Source of the DNA: Paramarasmius palmivorus
Lineage: Eukaryota; Basidiomycota; Agaricomycetes; Agaricales; Marasmiaceae
Reading direction: 5' to 3'
Length of the DNA stretch: 64,000 nucleotides
NCBI GenBank assembly: GCA_037176845.1
Contig: JAYKXP010000115.1
Location: forward strand, 1-64,000
In this document: one piece after another, positions 47,531 to 59,641 of the stretch
Numbering within the stretch: the first letter of the stretch is position 1
Layout of the letters: every line of letters starts with the position of its first letter
Translations under genes and position numbers: made by a program
The notes under the pieces: generated by a model
What the model was told of the DNA's origin: nothing
Seen by the model: the letters and a program-made list of their open reading frames with translations, nothing else
The model's database searches: none

Positions 47531-49033
47531 TAACGTTCAACCACATTCATGATCATCAGCCAAAACAATTCAATTCCTTGCTCCTCACTCACAACTCCTT
47601 GGTCAAGGTTGGAACAAGACTTGGCAGCCTCCATCAACGGCTGTCCCACAACCCACTCTCAAACTTTCAACATGCTCACCTCAACTTCTAAACATCGCGC
47701 CTTGCGTAACAGCCTGCGCATGCCAAAGGTCTAAAGATAAACCAGCTCTAGGTTACATCCGTCCCATGTCCTACCCATAACATAAACCGCCAAGGTCGAA
47801 CGTATATAGCATTAACGATACTACGGATTTGAGCGGATAAGGCGGATATACTCAAGTTGTGAGCTATTATTGAGGAAAGTAAATCTACCAGGTGTATGGC
47901 ACTACGTATAGATAATTGCTGTGTCCGTCTGAAAGACTAGCTCTCAAGCGCCAAATAACCCGAGAACATCGGAGTTTAGCGCCCAAGTCTGCAAAGATAC
48001 TACCTCTGAATCAAGCATCAAGCGACACCTTCTCCACCATGAAAAATGCGGTATGAATAGAAGAGACTATCTGGAACTTATTCCGGTAGGTCCGAGAGTC
48101 GACGTGTGGCTAAAGTAGGATGTTATCGAGCTTTCTGCGTACTAAGCATAGGAAGTCTTGCCATGCGCCAGCGCTGGGAACTGGGTATAGGTGCGAACGT
48201 GTTTCGAGGAGGTAGTCGAGATTAAGAATACGTTGCTTTTGAACGCCTTGAGTTATGGCCAGGACAAGGTTCGTTGAACAATTTCCTAATGCAAACAGAA
48301 CGTAAAGCACCATCGAGGCTTTGAACCCAACCGATACCCTTGAAGTTCCGATCATTCTGCGCCTCTTAGCATGAGCGATGGAGGAAAACAGGTATGAAGA
48401 TGTAGGAAATACCGACTTCGAAGTTGTACAATCGTGAGCGTGTTTACAGGAAGCTGGCGCGGAGATTGTTAGTATAGGACTATATAGATTGAACGATCAA
48501 TTAGAGACAGACCTTGGATAGAGATAATCAAGTGTACACGCCACACCAAATACGTTCATCTACACCACTCTCTTCTTTTGTATTGGTCACCGTGCATTTC
48601 TTTTATATACCTTTCTCACTATCAATAGCTAACACCGTGATAGTATAAGTGTATGCCAACTCTCTTCTTGCCATTCTCAATGCTCGCCACAGGATAATGC
48701 TTGCCGCAGGATCCGCGACTCAGTTAATGGTGATGGCAGATACACCACTAGTGGCCGGAATGGGATTCGCCAAGGGTTTGTATGGGATATTTTTTGTCAT
48801 GTGACTGTGTCCATCAGAAATGAATGAAATACTAGTATTCCATACCGGGTACAATATATATACAGAGTTATGAGATGGGGGAAGAGGAAGATGAGTGAAT
48901 ACAGATTTTGGACACATTGTATACTGGAAAAGGTTCATCAATCATGTCTAGCAGCTCCCTGATCATGCGAGAAGTATTAATAGCAAGAAAAAATGTAACA
49001 AGCAGGGTATCACATACCATAAACTCCTGAATA
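47531..49033. other. Degenerate interval; 47930-48260 is related to 55010-55330
   Basis: The block at 47960-48140 shares TTTAGCGCCCAAG and GTAGGTCCGAG-like anchors with 55060-55240. Both preserve a minus-strand pattern close to PRTYRDRL / SRTYRNKF, suggesting relics of one gene. No intact gene seen. Confidence 0.4.
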
Positions 49034-49573
49034 CTAAGCTAGTGCCCTCCACTCTTGTTCTTGTCCTCCAAGTTCAATGGAGGATGATGGTCCACGGGTC
49101 ACCTCTGGCACAACCGGTTCCTGCTCTCTCGTTGCCCTAACCCGCCGGTGCTTGATGTATTGGAATGGCTCTGCGGCCAAAGGGGGGAAAAAGCCGGGGC
49201 TGCCGGTGATGGTGGAGCGAAGGCGATAATAAATAAAGAAGCCGTCCCGGAATATGCCTTGCAGCCAACCTTGATATCGTATATGCCAAAAAGGCACAAT
49301 GTTTCTTTTGTAATACTTCGTGGATTCCACTTGAAGTGGATGCTGCCCCAGGGGCCAAATTGGCAGCCAATAATGCGCGGGTGCAGCACCAGGTATGGGA
49401 TTGGGGGCTCCGATTTCCACTGAAACGTGCGCCACAAAGGGTGCAACTCGAATATGGTAGATTCGGAGCCTATAGCCATCAGGGAGGATGATATCCTCAT
49501 CCTCAAGCCTGAGGCGAATGTCGTTGTTCTCCAGCCATGGAGTCCAGGTTGACCATGATCCGATGAATTTCAT
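49034..49573 (-). CDS. Orphan intronless protein (179 aa)
   Basis: A clean 540-bp frame from MKFIGSWSTW to WRALA, on the minus strand, without introns. The product is rich in aromatic residues (about one in six), with the motif-like stretch LPDGYRLRIYHIRVAPFVAH and PAHYWLPIWPLGQHPLQ. No signal peptide, membrane segment or known domain. A TATATTTA sequence about 65-70 bp upstream fits a promoter. Its coherence stands out against the degenerate surroundings, but overlapping open frames on both strands mean chance cannot be excluded. Confidence 0.45.
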   Translation of the reverse strand: MKFIGSWSTWTPWLENNDIRLRLEDEDIILPDGYRLRIYHIRVAPFVAHVSVEIGAPNPIPGAAPAHYWLPIWPLGQHPLQVESTKYYKRNIVPFWHIRYQGWLQGIFRDGFFIYYRLRSTITGSPGFFPPLAAEPFQYIKHRRVRATREQEPVVPEVTRGPSSSIELGGQEQEWRALA

Positions 49574-50457
49574 AATTTGGTAGTGGTGCTCAAGGTCAAG
49601 CGACTCTCTTCTTTATACTTGCCAGTATATTCTGTTAATTTATATTTAGATCTATTTGAGCATTGAACATGGAATGTCTTTGGAATCTGAAGTGCTCCAG
49701 AGGCCCCAAAGAAGCACTAATGAAAGGGCGTAAACTTGAATAATACGGATCTGTGTGACTTTGAAACAGGTAACTTATATGTGATACAGGGAAAATAGGG
49801 ATGACAAGAAGTCCTAGTCAGCCGCCAGCTTGTGGAGATACCCTTGAAGTTTGAGCCAAACTCCGGCCTTTCTCAGGATCACTGCTGCCTGTTGTATTTT
49901 GGCCTGGTGTTGCTAGACTTGCGTGGCCAGTACCGTTCTGTCAGTCACAGGATACACCAAGTCCCTTGTCATTTCCGTGACACGGTTATTTTGGTGACCT
50001 TCCAGCCATTCTCCGAACTTCTTCTGCCTTTACCTCATTCCCCGTTTCACTTTGCAGATTGAATCTCGGGGACCTGAATATGACGGCAGAGAGATACAGG
50101 TAAATACTTCCTTCCCTCCACTTTTCGCCCCAAAACAGTGGAATTGATACCGAAATCAATGTGAAACGATGTATTTTTGATCCAGAAACCCCCAACTTCT
50201 CGGCGAGTCGCCGGCCGGTACTAGGTTAATGCTTACTGGCGCTAACATGCTATGCTCCCTTGTCCCCGCAGTAGTCGACGTTACATCATTGAGCGAGGCT
50301 TAATGCAAACGAGAATTCCCTCTCCATTAGATGAAGACTGATGAAGCATAAAATTGAAAGGTGTGGGGCCGTCAACGACCCTAGTATCTAGTCACTGTCA
50401 TTCAGTGGCTCAAGTGCCAACTCGAATAGGGATTACAATGAATAACTCTGTGTCTTG
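49574..50457. other. Non-coding interval
   Basis: Nothing beyond short unsupported frames. Confidence 0.5.
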
Positions 50458-50611
50458 ATCTCCACTAGACCTGTAACTGCTCCCTCTGTGACGATGGCAA
50501 GCATGTACAGAGGGACCTGTAAAACGGAGTTTTCCGGTCGCCCTAACTTGTTATGATCGAAAATGTTGAATTTCACTCGGGCCCGTTCCCTCTTTTGGTC
50601 AACTTCCTTTT
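50458..50611. repeat. Inverted repeat arm, left (C2-like relic)
   Basis: Pairs in reverse orientation with 50962-51108. A 48-bp core (50516-50563) is identical to the reverse complement of 51007-51054. On the minus strand the arm encodes FDHNKLGRPENSVLQVPLYM, reminiscent of a C2-domain beta strand (F-D-x-N/D-x-G), but no complete domain is present. Confidence 0.6.
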
Positions 50612-50961
50612 GAGGACGCCCACGTTTTGGAAGGGTTTTGATGACCACGGCTGAGAGTTCCTGGGCGCACGTACAGATGCTGAGCCGACCGAGAATGTTG
50701 CTCGAGTACTGGGGGGAAATGGAGTTGCGGGGAGGTGGGATGTGGGCACAGGCAGGTTGGATGCATCTTGTGGATTTGTGCTGGTTTCCGCCACGGAATT
50801 GGGGTCAATTTGCCATTGAAACTGCATCTATTGAGTATATAATGATGACAGTACACAGTATGAATCGAATTCAGAAGGTATACGGGCAGCGATGGTGAAT
50901 CGATGGTCACTGAAGTGGAGGTCGATGGACGCGGAGAGGAGAAAGCGTCTGTGTACGAAAA

Positions 50962-51108
50962 AGGAAGTTGACCAGAAAAGGAGATGGACCTGAGTACTCT
51001 ACAGCTTTTTCGATCATAACAAGTTAGGGCGACCGGAAAACTCCGTTTTACAGGCCTGTCTGTACATGCTTGCCATCGTCACAGACAGGTCGGTTACAGG
51101 CCTAGATC
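50962..51108. repeat. Inverted repeat arm, right (C2-like relic)
   Basis: Mirror copy of 50458-50611. Here the plus strand reads FFDHNKLGRPENSVLQACLY. Arms are separated by about 350 bp. Confidence 0.6.
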
Positions 51109-52203
51109 TCCACTCCATCGCACAATAAATCAAGGTCAAGTGGGTGGAAGGCAATATTGTCTATAACTTGAATCAGTTGACACTCAACACTCAACGTCTA
51201 GCTTGAAACAATGTGTGCGCCACTGCTCTTGACTTTTCCTGTGAATCATAGGTCTATCTATTGCTCCCGTACTAACTATGGATTACTTGCTTCATGATTC
51301 TGCTGTATCTGTTATGTTATCTCAGAGCAATGCCTAATTATCAAGCGAAGTTGTTTGACTGAATAGGAACTTCAAGTCAGAAACAGGTGCAAAGCCTGCT
51401 TTTATTGCTCCAGGGTGTGAGCTTTGTGCGAGAACTCTGTTGTAGGTGCGCAATTAACGTATTTGACATCGAGATGTAATCCACAAATCTTGGGAAACGA
51501 TGGCCTGAGTCGAGATTGGCAGTTCCATGTGAGACGCCCACGGAGCGCTCATCGACGTTCCGGCCGGAATGTGCGGGTTTCTGGCGGAAACCGGGTTTCC
51601 CAATAGAATGTACTGTGACGGCAGGATCAAAATGTGATTAGAGCGGTAATTCGGGGGCCAAAATCCGTCCAAACGTCTAGACGTATACAAATATGCTTCC
51701 TTTGATTTGTATTAATCTACATCTTACTTAGGTATACCCTGGGGGCAGTAGTATACTGAACATGAACAATCGTATGGGGAAAGTCACCGTTGCTCAACGA
51801 CGTTCACCTTCAGTCAAGTTACCTGGCTATTCTAATCGCAGGCTGCATGACTTCGGCTATCTTCTCACAAAAATTCACCTGCATCCTCGGATCTAATAAT
51901 TGTATAGATAGAATCAGGTGCCACAAAAGCTCGCGAGTCGAAGGTTTATTGTATAGCGGCTACTCTTCTCCACCGGCACTGTTCTCGTAAACGCCTGAGC
52001 AATCAGTTGCCAGTGGCAATCCAGCCGATTTGTGATCCGAAGCCGAACTCGCCAAATATTGTTATTTGCTGGTGTTTACCACAAAGGAAGGATTTGAAAG
52101 GGCTGTCCTTCCGACGCCCAACGATCTCGCACTCCTGCTAAATCGCCTTTCTCTCTCTCTGGCGTTCTCAAACCTTCCCTCTGTTGCGTCCTCGAAAGCA
52201 CCC
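51109..52203. other. Non-coding interval
   Basis: No supported gene. Short frames near 51424-51690 overlap each other on opposite strands. Confidence 0.5.
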
Positions 52204-52952
52204 ATGCCCCGTTTCGAACACTTTTCGGCTAATACCCAAACTCTCGATTCACCAATGGCTGACGAGCCATGTCCACCACGCCCAAGATTACAAGATATGG
52301 CCAGGAAACTTTACCCCAATGAAGAGACTGAAGTCGTGATGCCTGACGGTACGAAACGCCAAGTGTTAGAAGTCGTGTTGGACAAGCTGTGGGCAGTTTT
52401 GCCAGGACATCCATGGCTATGGGGCTATAAGGAACCCCAGGCAGGTGTGAAGGTTATCAATATGGTATGATTCTGTACACTGTCAAGCAGTAATATCACT
52501 GACCGCCATGAGTTTAGGATCCCACCGACAAAGACTTCACTCATGAACGTGTTTTCAAAAGGTCCCTCTCATCCACAGACCCCAGCTCTTCCAAAACGAC
52601 CTCCGACCTCGTTTCAATCGATTTCCTATATCACACGTTAGACAAAGTATCCGGCGAGGATGTCGTCTACATTCAACTCCGGGTGAAGAGCAATTTCCCG
52701 GTCCAGCTACAGGTGAAAAGGGACGGGCTGGTTGAGGACGTTACCCTTGATGAAAAGGGAATGGCCTTGCTACCAGTAGCTTCCTCACTCCGCATATCAG
52801 AAATTAGTACTCGAAAAAGACCTGGGGCATCCACGGAGTGGTTCGTAGTTCCGGAAGCGGAGGATGCAGGGCATCTTGCCATTAACCATAGTGAGTTACA
52901 GCGTTCTCCTGTCATATAGCTGTCTGATGAACCCCCTTCAGACAAAGTCTAA
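52204..52952 (+). CDS. Orphan spliced protein (214 aa)
   Basis: Exons 52204-52464, 52518-52890 and 52942-52952 total 645 bp with matching phases and canonical splice sites, ending HLAINHNKV-stop. Residues 20-87 include LQDMARKLYPNEETEVVMPD and VLDKLWAVLPGHPWLWGYKE; the second half is beta-rich (VVYIQLRVKSNFPVQLQVKR). I do not recognise the family. Start at 52204 (MPRFEHF) was chosen; an in-frame ATG at 52066 would add 46 residues and one at 52255 would remove 17. An intact three-exon structure in a degenerate area suggests a functional gene. Confidence 0.6.
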
Positions 52953-55900
52953 GCCTCACTGTGCTACCCCTTACGTATCATTGGCCGAAGAGCTCTGTAT
53001 ACATTCATGGTTTTCAAACACTACTCCATCGCTCTTTCACTCTTCCTATGTATCACTGTTACCGTGTAGCCGTCATGTATCAATGACAATTTCATATAGA
53101 CTTTGTGATTTTACGCTCATACACATGACAGGGAAAGCGCATTGAATTCAAGTTGAAATTGGATGGCGGCCCGGGATGAACCGTTATTATATTTGTCAAT
53201 CACATGACAGACGACGCGTTGACGCAAGGGTCATATCCGTGATGGGATAGCTCTGACTCGTTACTGGGAGGAATGCGACTCTTACCTCGTACGTTGCTTA
53301 CCTGTCTTATATCAGGCACCAATTCTGACCATTTTTCTGTGGTATCTCAGGGGTCGAACGCTACAACACTTGACAACACCAACAGCAGTTTTGCTATGCA
53401 ATAAAGACCCACATATCCATTGATTCCTGCACCAGAGGATCACCGTACCAGCATAAGTTATGGGCTTTGGTTGATCAGGGAGTGCTTTGGGTGCCTCATG
53501 TCGAGTGCGAGTACAGTTCGCTTCCATTTGGCCTTCAATAATTTTATCTACACTTTCAGTCTTTTCGGGGACTCACATTACTCGGAGACCATCTGTCGAA
53601 ACAAACCTGGCGTTCCATATCACCCACATGGTCGGAGATGACCCATCTTCTTTGAAATGGATAATCTATTATCCCTTAATCGTTCACGAGCAGATTTCTC
53701 TCTCGACAACATGTCTCGACTCTACCACACGCGGTAGCGGCCGCCGACATACTCCTCGCGCGGATCTCCCGAGGGAGTGTAGGTCAGAACCAAAGATTAC
53801 AATCGCCAAGTTTATTGCTTCATGCCGTGACGCTACCCATTCACATACCGGCACATATATTGATTTCCACCAGGTCACAAGCGTGATAGCCATACTTACG
53901 TGTTGAGTTCAGCAGGAGGGATAATTGTCTCTTGTGAGACATACGCTGGAATCGATGACCTTTGTGAGTTCTAATTCGGTTTTCACCGGATATCTATCGA
54001 TGGTATCGCCGCAGGTTCAAGAATGTTCAAGGGATCAAGTGACAGCTCGAGTGTGGACCAAGATACCTCAACATCTGCTATGGCATGATGTTGTCTTTCT
54101 CCGACTTCCAACTCGACATTACTTTTGGCGAGCTATGGGCTACAAGGCATGCCGAGGGACTGGGAACAAAGCATATGTCATAGCAGTGCGTGCATTACAT
54201 TTGTCTTCATTATCTTCTAAGGTCACGACGTGCAGACCTTGCTATGTCGACCAACACCGCTTCCCGATTAAACCCCTACTACGCAATCGTGTCTTGCTTC
54301 CAAATTCATGCCTCAGGTATGAAGAACGAAACTGAACCATTCATTATCGTGCCAAACCACTCATCTCCGCCGTACCGACCAGTGGCGGACGTTGGTTGAA
54401 GCTTTCGGCAGCAACGGATGAGATGCCGGTCACGGTCAACTCGTTGTCGATGCGAATTCCCTTCATCATATTTCCGTACATGATCGCTCTCAGCGCTGCT
54501 CTTGTGGTTCCATCATCAAGCTCCTGCTTCTCATTTGCACGCGAGGTTGTCCTATTCCCGTCGCCGCTACCTTTTTGAAGTGATGGTGATACCTAGTTGA
54601 TACGGTAGCACCTCGAGTCGCATCTGTTATACTGTGTTCAGTCCCTCTCCCCGACTGTATGTTGTTGCCTCGACATATCACCCATCATGTTCTCTTGATG
54701 ATACTAGGATAGCCCTCAGTGCATCATTTGGACATCTCCCTGCCGCAGAATCTTCCTAGTCGCTTTCGAAATCGGCAACGGCTCCCCCAACGGTTGCCTA
54801 CTGGAAATGATCGAGATATCTTATGGACTCAACGGTGAGCCTTCTGGTTACCTTCCGTCAATAGTTACTAACAACCTCTCAAAGCCCGTTGATTCTGAAT
54901 TACATACCATTTGTCGACTATCTGGCACCGTCAGCTGGCGTTATACTCTTCTATTCTTCTTCGTGGGCTGTGAGAGTGAAAGAGGGGCAAATAGAAAGTA
55001 GCACGTCAACCGTCATGTACACCCTAAGCAACTGAGCGCTAGCGTTGTCCGATAACACCGACTTTAGCGCCCAAGCTTTTCGAACTACCTCTTCCACGCC
55101 AACCATTAACCAGTGCGCTCTCCGTCAAACAAAATACGGGGCAGATAAAGCAGACCATATGCAGCCTGTCCCGATAGGTCCGAGGTCCGATATCAGGCCA
55201 ACGTAAAATGTAATTGGCCGGTTTGTCTAGCGAGGTACGCAGCCTCACCGTGCACTAGTGGAAGTGGCTGGGCGCGGATACAGAAGCGGTTAGAGGAGGG
55301 GATCTAGAAGCCCAAGACGCTGCTGCTGAGAGCGGTTTCCATAGGAAGGGGAATGACTTAAATTTGGAGCAACGCTCAAGAAGGCGGAATATGAACGATT
55401 TGCAGAGCGTGTGTTAAATTGTTGCTTTCGGCGTATACACCCATAACATGGTGGGATAGATGATGGTTTCGTGAAATGGGCGAGGGAATGAGCGTCTCGT
55501 CAACGCTGATATGTGTTATCCAATGACTTGAAGTTTCCCGGTAGATCGGGAGTGGATACAGGAGATAGGAAAGTGGCGGATTTTGGTGAAGGAGTTGGGC
55601 ATCTAAAGCCATCAAGCGTACATTGGCAGGATTTCATACACCGTCCTAGGATCAACTCCTGCTTCTGATTTTCGTGATTCGTCTGCCCCTTTTCGACCTC
55701 TCAATAGCTTGCTCCATCGCCTAATTCCTCCTTCGTCATAGGTCCGCGCGGAAAGCACAAGCATTGCGAGTATGCCTAGCTCGGAAGAGCATGCGTGGAT
55801 ACTCCTCTACCCAGGATTAGTACCAAAGCCGAGCCCTTGCTCGGCCCCTTCTGCTCAGCATTTGTTACACCCAACGTCTCATGAGCCATATAGCATAGTA

Positions 55901-56650
55901 TAGCATGACCTAGTGTAAAAAATCTAGGTGATGTGCGGAGACGAGCGGGTACTCGTCACCGAACCGTTCACCGCGGAATCGGAGCTGCAAAGATTGGTAA
56001 CAGTCACAGCAAGGAGAGAAGGATGAGTCGGGATGCTTCCGCGGCATGCGGGTGATGAGTAGATATGATGTGAGTGAAATCAGAAGAAGGCGAGACAGGG
56101 AGGTGGTTTTGGAAGGAAGTGTGGGCGTTCGGGAGTCGAGGTCCGTATACCGATAAGGATTGGATGATGTTCCACCGTAGAACTCGGAACTGCGTTCCCC
56201 CACCACCGAATACTCGACTCTGTCGTCATACAGTGCGACGAGCAATCGAGGGAGCGTCGCACACACAACCTACTAGTGCACAGACGGAGAGGGAAGTGGA
56301 ATGAGCAGCAAAATAGGAATTGATCCGGGATAAAACGGCTGTATTGGATGCCTATGATACAGGGAATGTCGAGTATATCTATGTGGCTCTGAACGCCGTT
56401 GACTAGGAAAGGAGTGGTACCGTGTATATGTCCACGGTGACGGCGACATCTGGTGAAGTAGTAGGACTGAAGGGAACGGACAATAGAGCGGGAGCAAGGC
56501 CGGAGATGCCATTAGAAGGGTGTCAAGGTTACGGCGGGAAAGGAATTGCGGGGTGCGGCAAACATTTTCATCTTCAGCGGGTGATGCGACAGAATGGTAT
56601 TCTGTGGAACTGATGGTTCATATGTTTGGTAACTGAAGCTGTGGTTGGAG
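52953..56650. other. Gene-poor degenerate interval
   Basis: Contains the block 55010-55330 related to 47930-48260. Short frames on both strands (for example 53487-53906, 55910-56266) have no supporting motifs. Confidence 0.45.
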
Positions 56651-57234
56651 AGTTGAGCAAGCGGGGTCAGAGAAAGTGACGAGCATACCTTTAGCCAGCA
56701 TAACCCTAACGTGGGCGAATTCTCCGGCCATTCTACCATCTTTGATCATCTACGGTAATCCTCCGAGGCGGAAACAGAGCTTATAAATGTGTTCTAGCCA
56801 GTCGAGATGAGCGCAGAAACTGCGTCGTTGGAACTCGGGAGTATTGACCTTCAGTGAAGAGGTATATTTCACGGAGCAGTCTTCGATTTGCCTATATAGT
56901 CTAGTTAGCCTGGCTTTTAATCAACGGAGATCTATTTTGTACCTTTGGACGAAGCTCTAAAACCATAGCAACTGTGTTTGCCACAGCAGGTAGCGGGCAG
57001 GTGGAGGGGAAGAGCGCGGATGATATAGTGGATGGTGGACGTTTGCGAGATCCGGAGGCATTGACATCATTACTTGTGGCGACTCGACTGACAGGAAAGC
57101 ATTCCAAGAACTCTTCCTAAGACTTGAGAGCATGAGTGAGCGAGAAATCGAAGAAAAGAAAAGCGCTACTCACGATGTAATTCAACATACTCCCAAATAA
57201 TCTCCAACCATCCATACAACTTGATATTCTCCAT
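56651..57234 (-). pseudogene. Possible exon relics of an unknown minus-strand gene
   Basis: Minus-strand pieces ENIKLYGWLEIIWEYVELH, EEFLECFPVSRVATS and KYTSSLKVNTPEFQRRSFCA followed by HLDWLEHIYKLCFRLGG are flanked by intron-like borders. The reading phases do not all agree, so the gene is either broken or mis-modelled. No family recognised. Confidence 0.3.
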
Positions 57235-57436
57235 AAGAGGGTCTTTCCATCGCTAATCCCGCCTGGTCACGACGTCGATGCATAACCGTTGGCACTAAGT
57301 CGACATCTCCCGAGGTCGTCGTTTGCTGAAGGAACTAGGTTTGTTTGTTACTGCCAAATATGGCCACTTGGGTTAGGGTCACGATGAGCGTTTGCCAATT
57401 GACGCCGACAAATTATCCACGTAATCGTGACAACGA

Positions 57437-57585
57437 GCCAGCGAGTCGCTGAGCCGCTGAGGCGGCGAGTCAGCGAGTCGCTCATTCACTGAGTCGTCCA
57501 GTCACTGAGCCGGTAGGGCGCTGAGCCTCACGAATGCTGAGTCGCTAGGGCACTGAGCCACGTAAATGCTGAGTCGTTCCAGATG
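57437..57585. repeat. GAGTCG/GAGCC minisatellite
   Basis: Imperfect short tandem array of GAGTCGCT, CTGAGCC and TGAGTCG units at the left end of the duplicated segment. The same array at 58540-58688 marks the junction between copies and could have promoted unequal exchange. Confidence 0.65.
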
Positions 57586-57690
57586 TAATATTATAGTAGA
57601 GTAGTGATTTACAATCAATTACAATCTTATAAAGGTGTATACAGAAGTCCAGAGGGTACAAAACAAAGGAAGTGGAAAGCGGTGAAAGGC

Positions 57691-58538
57691 TCAGAGCTCC
57701 GAGTCGGGTCGCAGACTACTAGGAGAAGAAAACAGGGAGGAGGCTGAGGCTGGTGGGGAGGTGCTGAAAATTTGGTCGAAGTCCTGAAGATGAAGCGTAT
57801 CTTGACTGTAGCTATGTTGAAGGAATGAACTGGGGACGAGCTTCAAGGGTGAGCTGGAGGCTTCTCCGGGGATTCCGTTGTTTCTGCGTCTTGAGGGCGG
57901 AGTGTGATTCAGTCGAGCCTTTTTATAGGAAACATCTTGAAGCAGTGAACAATCCTTGATTGTCGAACTGGTATTGACATCGCTGGCCTCGGGCGAGCAA
58001 CTGGGAGACCAGGAGGGGCTCTAATACAAAAGATCAGCTTCCATAGACGAATCTCAGAGCCATGGAACGTACCTCAGAACTACCTCTCTTTCTCTTCAGA
58101 GCAGGGAGGAGTACAAGGGCTCTCCACACGTCAAATTCTTCCTGCTCTTCTTCCATCTTCTTATCGTTCTGCTCAGACTCCTTCAAAACCTCTTTCAACC
58201 TCCGCAAGCTGTCTGGTGTTTGTGGTAGAGGCGGTGGACTCGGCAAATCCTTGAAGGGCGATATGACGTTGATGCGTTTCGACACGAGCTTTCTAGCTGA
58301 CGAAGAGGTGGTGGAGGTTATTGTATGCATTGTTATGGAGGAAGGATGTAGGGCGAGAATCGGATGCTTGTGGTTTGGGTGAAAGGTATCTCTGCTTAGT
58401 CAATCCAATTCCCGCTCAACATGTCCAATACAACCACACAATACATTCAATAACTAATAATGATACAAATTTACCAATGAGAAGGGTTCTTGCCGTCTGC
58501 TTCAAGTTTGGCAACTGTGTCCTCGTTGTGAAGCATAA
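57691..58538 (-). pseudogene. Duplicated 3' end of the CxC5/CxC6 gene (no 5' part)
   Basis: This is the copy-1 version of the last part of the 58794-61836 gene. It starts inside the exon-4 sequence (ending NPSHW) and includes both terminal exons to the same stop codon, but it lacks the cysteine and catalytic regions. It cannot encode a transposase by itself. Confidence 0.8.
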
Positions 58539-59641
58539 AGCCAGCGAGTCGCTGAGCCGCTGAGGCGGCGAGTCAGCGAGTCGCTCATTCACTGAGTCGT
58601 CCAGTCACTGAGCCGGTAGGGCGCTGAGCCTCACGAATGCTGAGTCGCTAGGGCACTGAGCCACGTAAATGCTGAGTCGTTCCAGATGTAATATTATAGT
58701 AGAGTAGTGATTTACAATCAATTACAATCTTATAAAGGTGTATACAGAAGTCCAGAGGGTACAAAACAAAGGAAGTGGAAAGCGGTGAAAGGCTCAGAGC
58801 TCCGAGTCGGGTCGCAGACTACTAGGAGAAGAAAACAGGGAGGAGGCTGAGGCTGGTGGGGAGGTGCTGAAAATTTGGTCGAAGTCCTGAAGATGAAGCG
58901 TATCTTGACTGTAGCTATGTTGAAGGAATGAACTGGGGACGAGCTTCAAGGGTGAGCTGGAGGCTTCTCCGGGGATTCCGTTGTTTCTGCGTCTTGAGGG
59001 CGGAGTGTGATTCAGTCGAGCCTTTTTATAGGAAACATCTTGAAGCAGTGAACAATCCTTGATTGTCGAACTGGTATTGACATCGCTGGCCTCGGGCGAG
59101 CAACTGGGAGACCAGGAGGGGCTCTAATACAAAAGATCAGCTTCCATAGACGAATCTCAGAGCCATGGAACGTACCTCAGAACTACCTCTCTTTCTCTTC
59201 AGAGCAGGGAGGAGTACAAGGGCTCTCCACACGTCAAATTCTTCCTGCTCTTCTTCCATCTTCTTATCGTTCTGCTCAGACTCCTTCAAAACCTCTTTCA
59301 ACCTCCGCAAGCTGTCTGGTGTTTGTGGTAGAGGCGGTGGACTCGGCAAATCCTTGAAGGGCGATATGACGTTGATGCGTTTCGACACGAGCTTTCTAGC
59401 TGACGAAGAGGTGGTGGAGGTTATTGTATGCATTGTTATGGAGGAAGGATGTAGGGCGAGAATCGGATGCTTGTGGTTTGGGTGAAAGGTATCTCTGCTT
59501 AGTCAATCCAATTCCCGCTCAACATGTCCAATACAACCACACAATACATTCAATAACTAATAATGATACAAATTTACCAATGAGAAGGGTTCTTGCCGTC
59601 TGCTTCAAGTTTGGCAACTGTGTCCTCGTTGTGAAGCATAA
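58539..59641. repeat. 1,103-bp perfect tandem duplication, copy 2
   Basis: Second copy, directly abutting copy 1. It is continuous with the full-length gene to its right and so is taken as the original. Confidence 0.9.

Larger units (their letters stand above)
57436..58538. repeat. 1,103-bp perfect tandem duplication, copy 1
   Basis: Every landmark compared by eye (repeat start, 57720s, 58034-58382, 58520s) recurs 1,103 bp downstream without difference. The copy contains the last codons of exon 4, the last two exons and the 3' flank of the CxC5/CxC6 gene. Confidence 0.9.

Noticed and set aside
57437..57585. CRISPR-like array
   Set aside because: Units are short, irregular and without unique spacers of even length. 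It is a degenerate minisatellite in a fungal genome.
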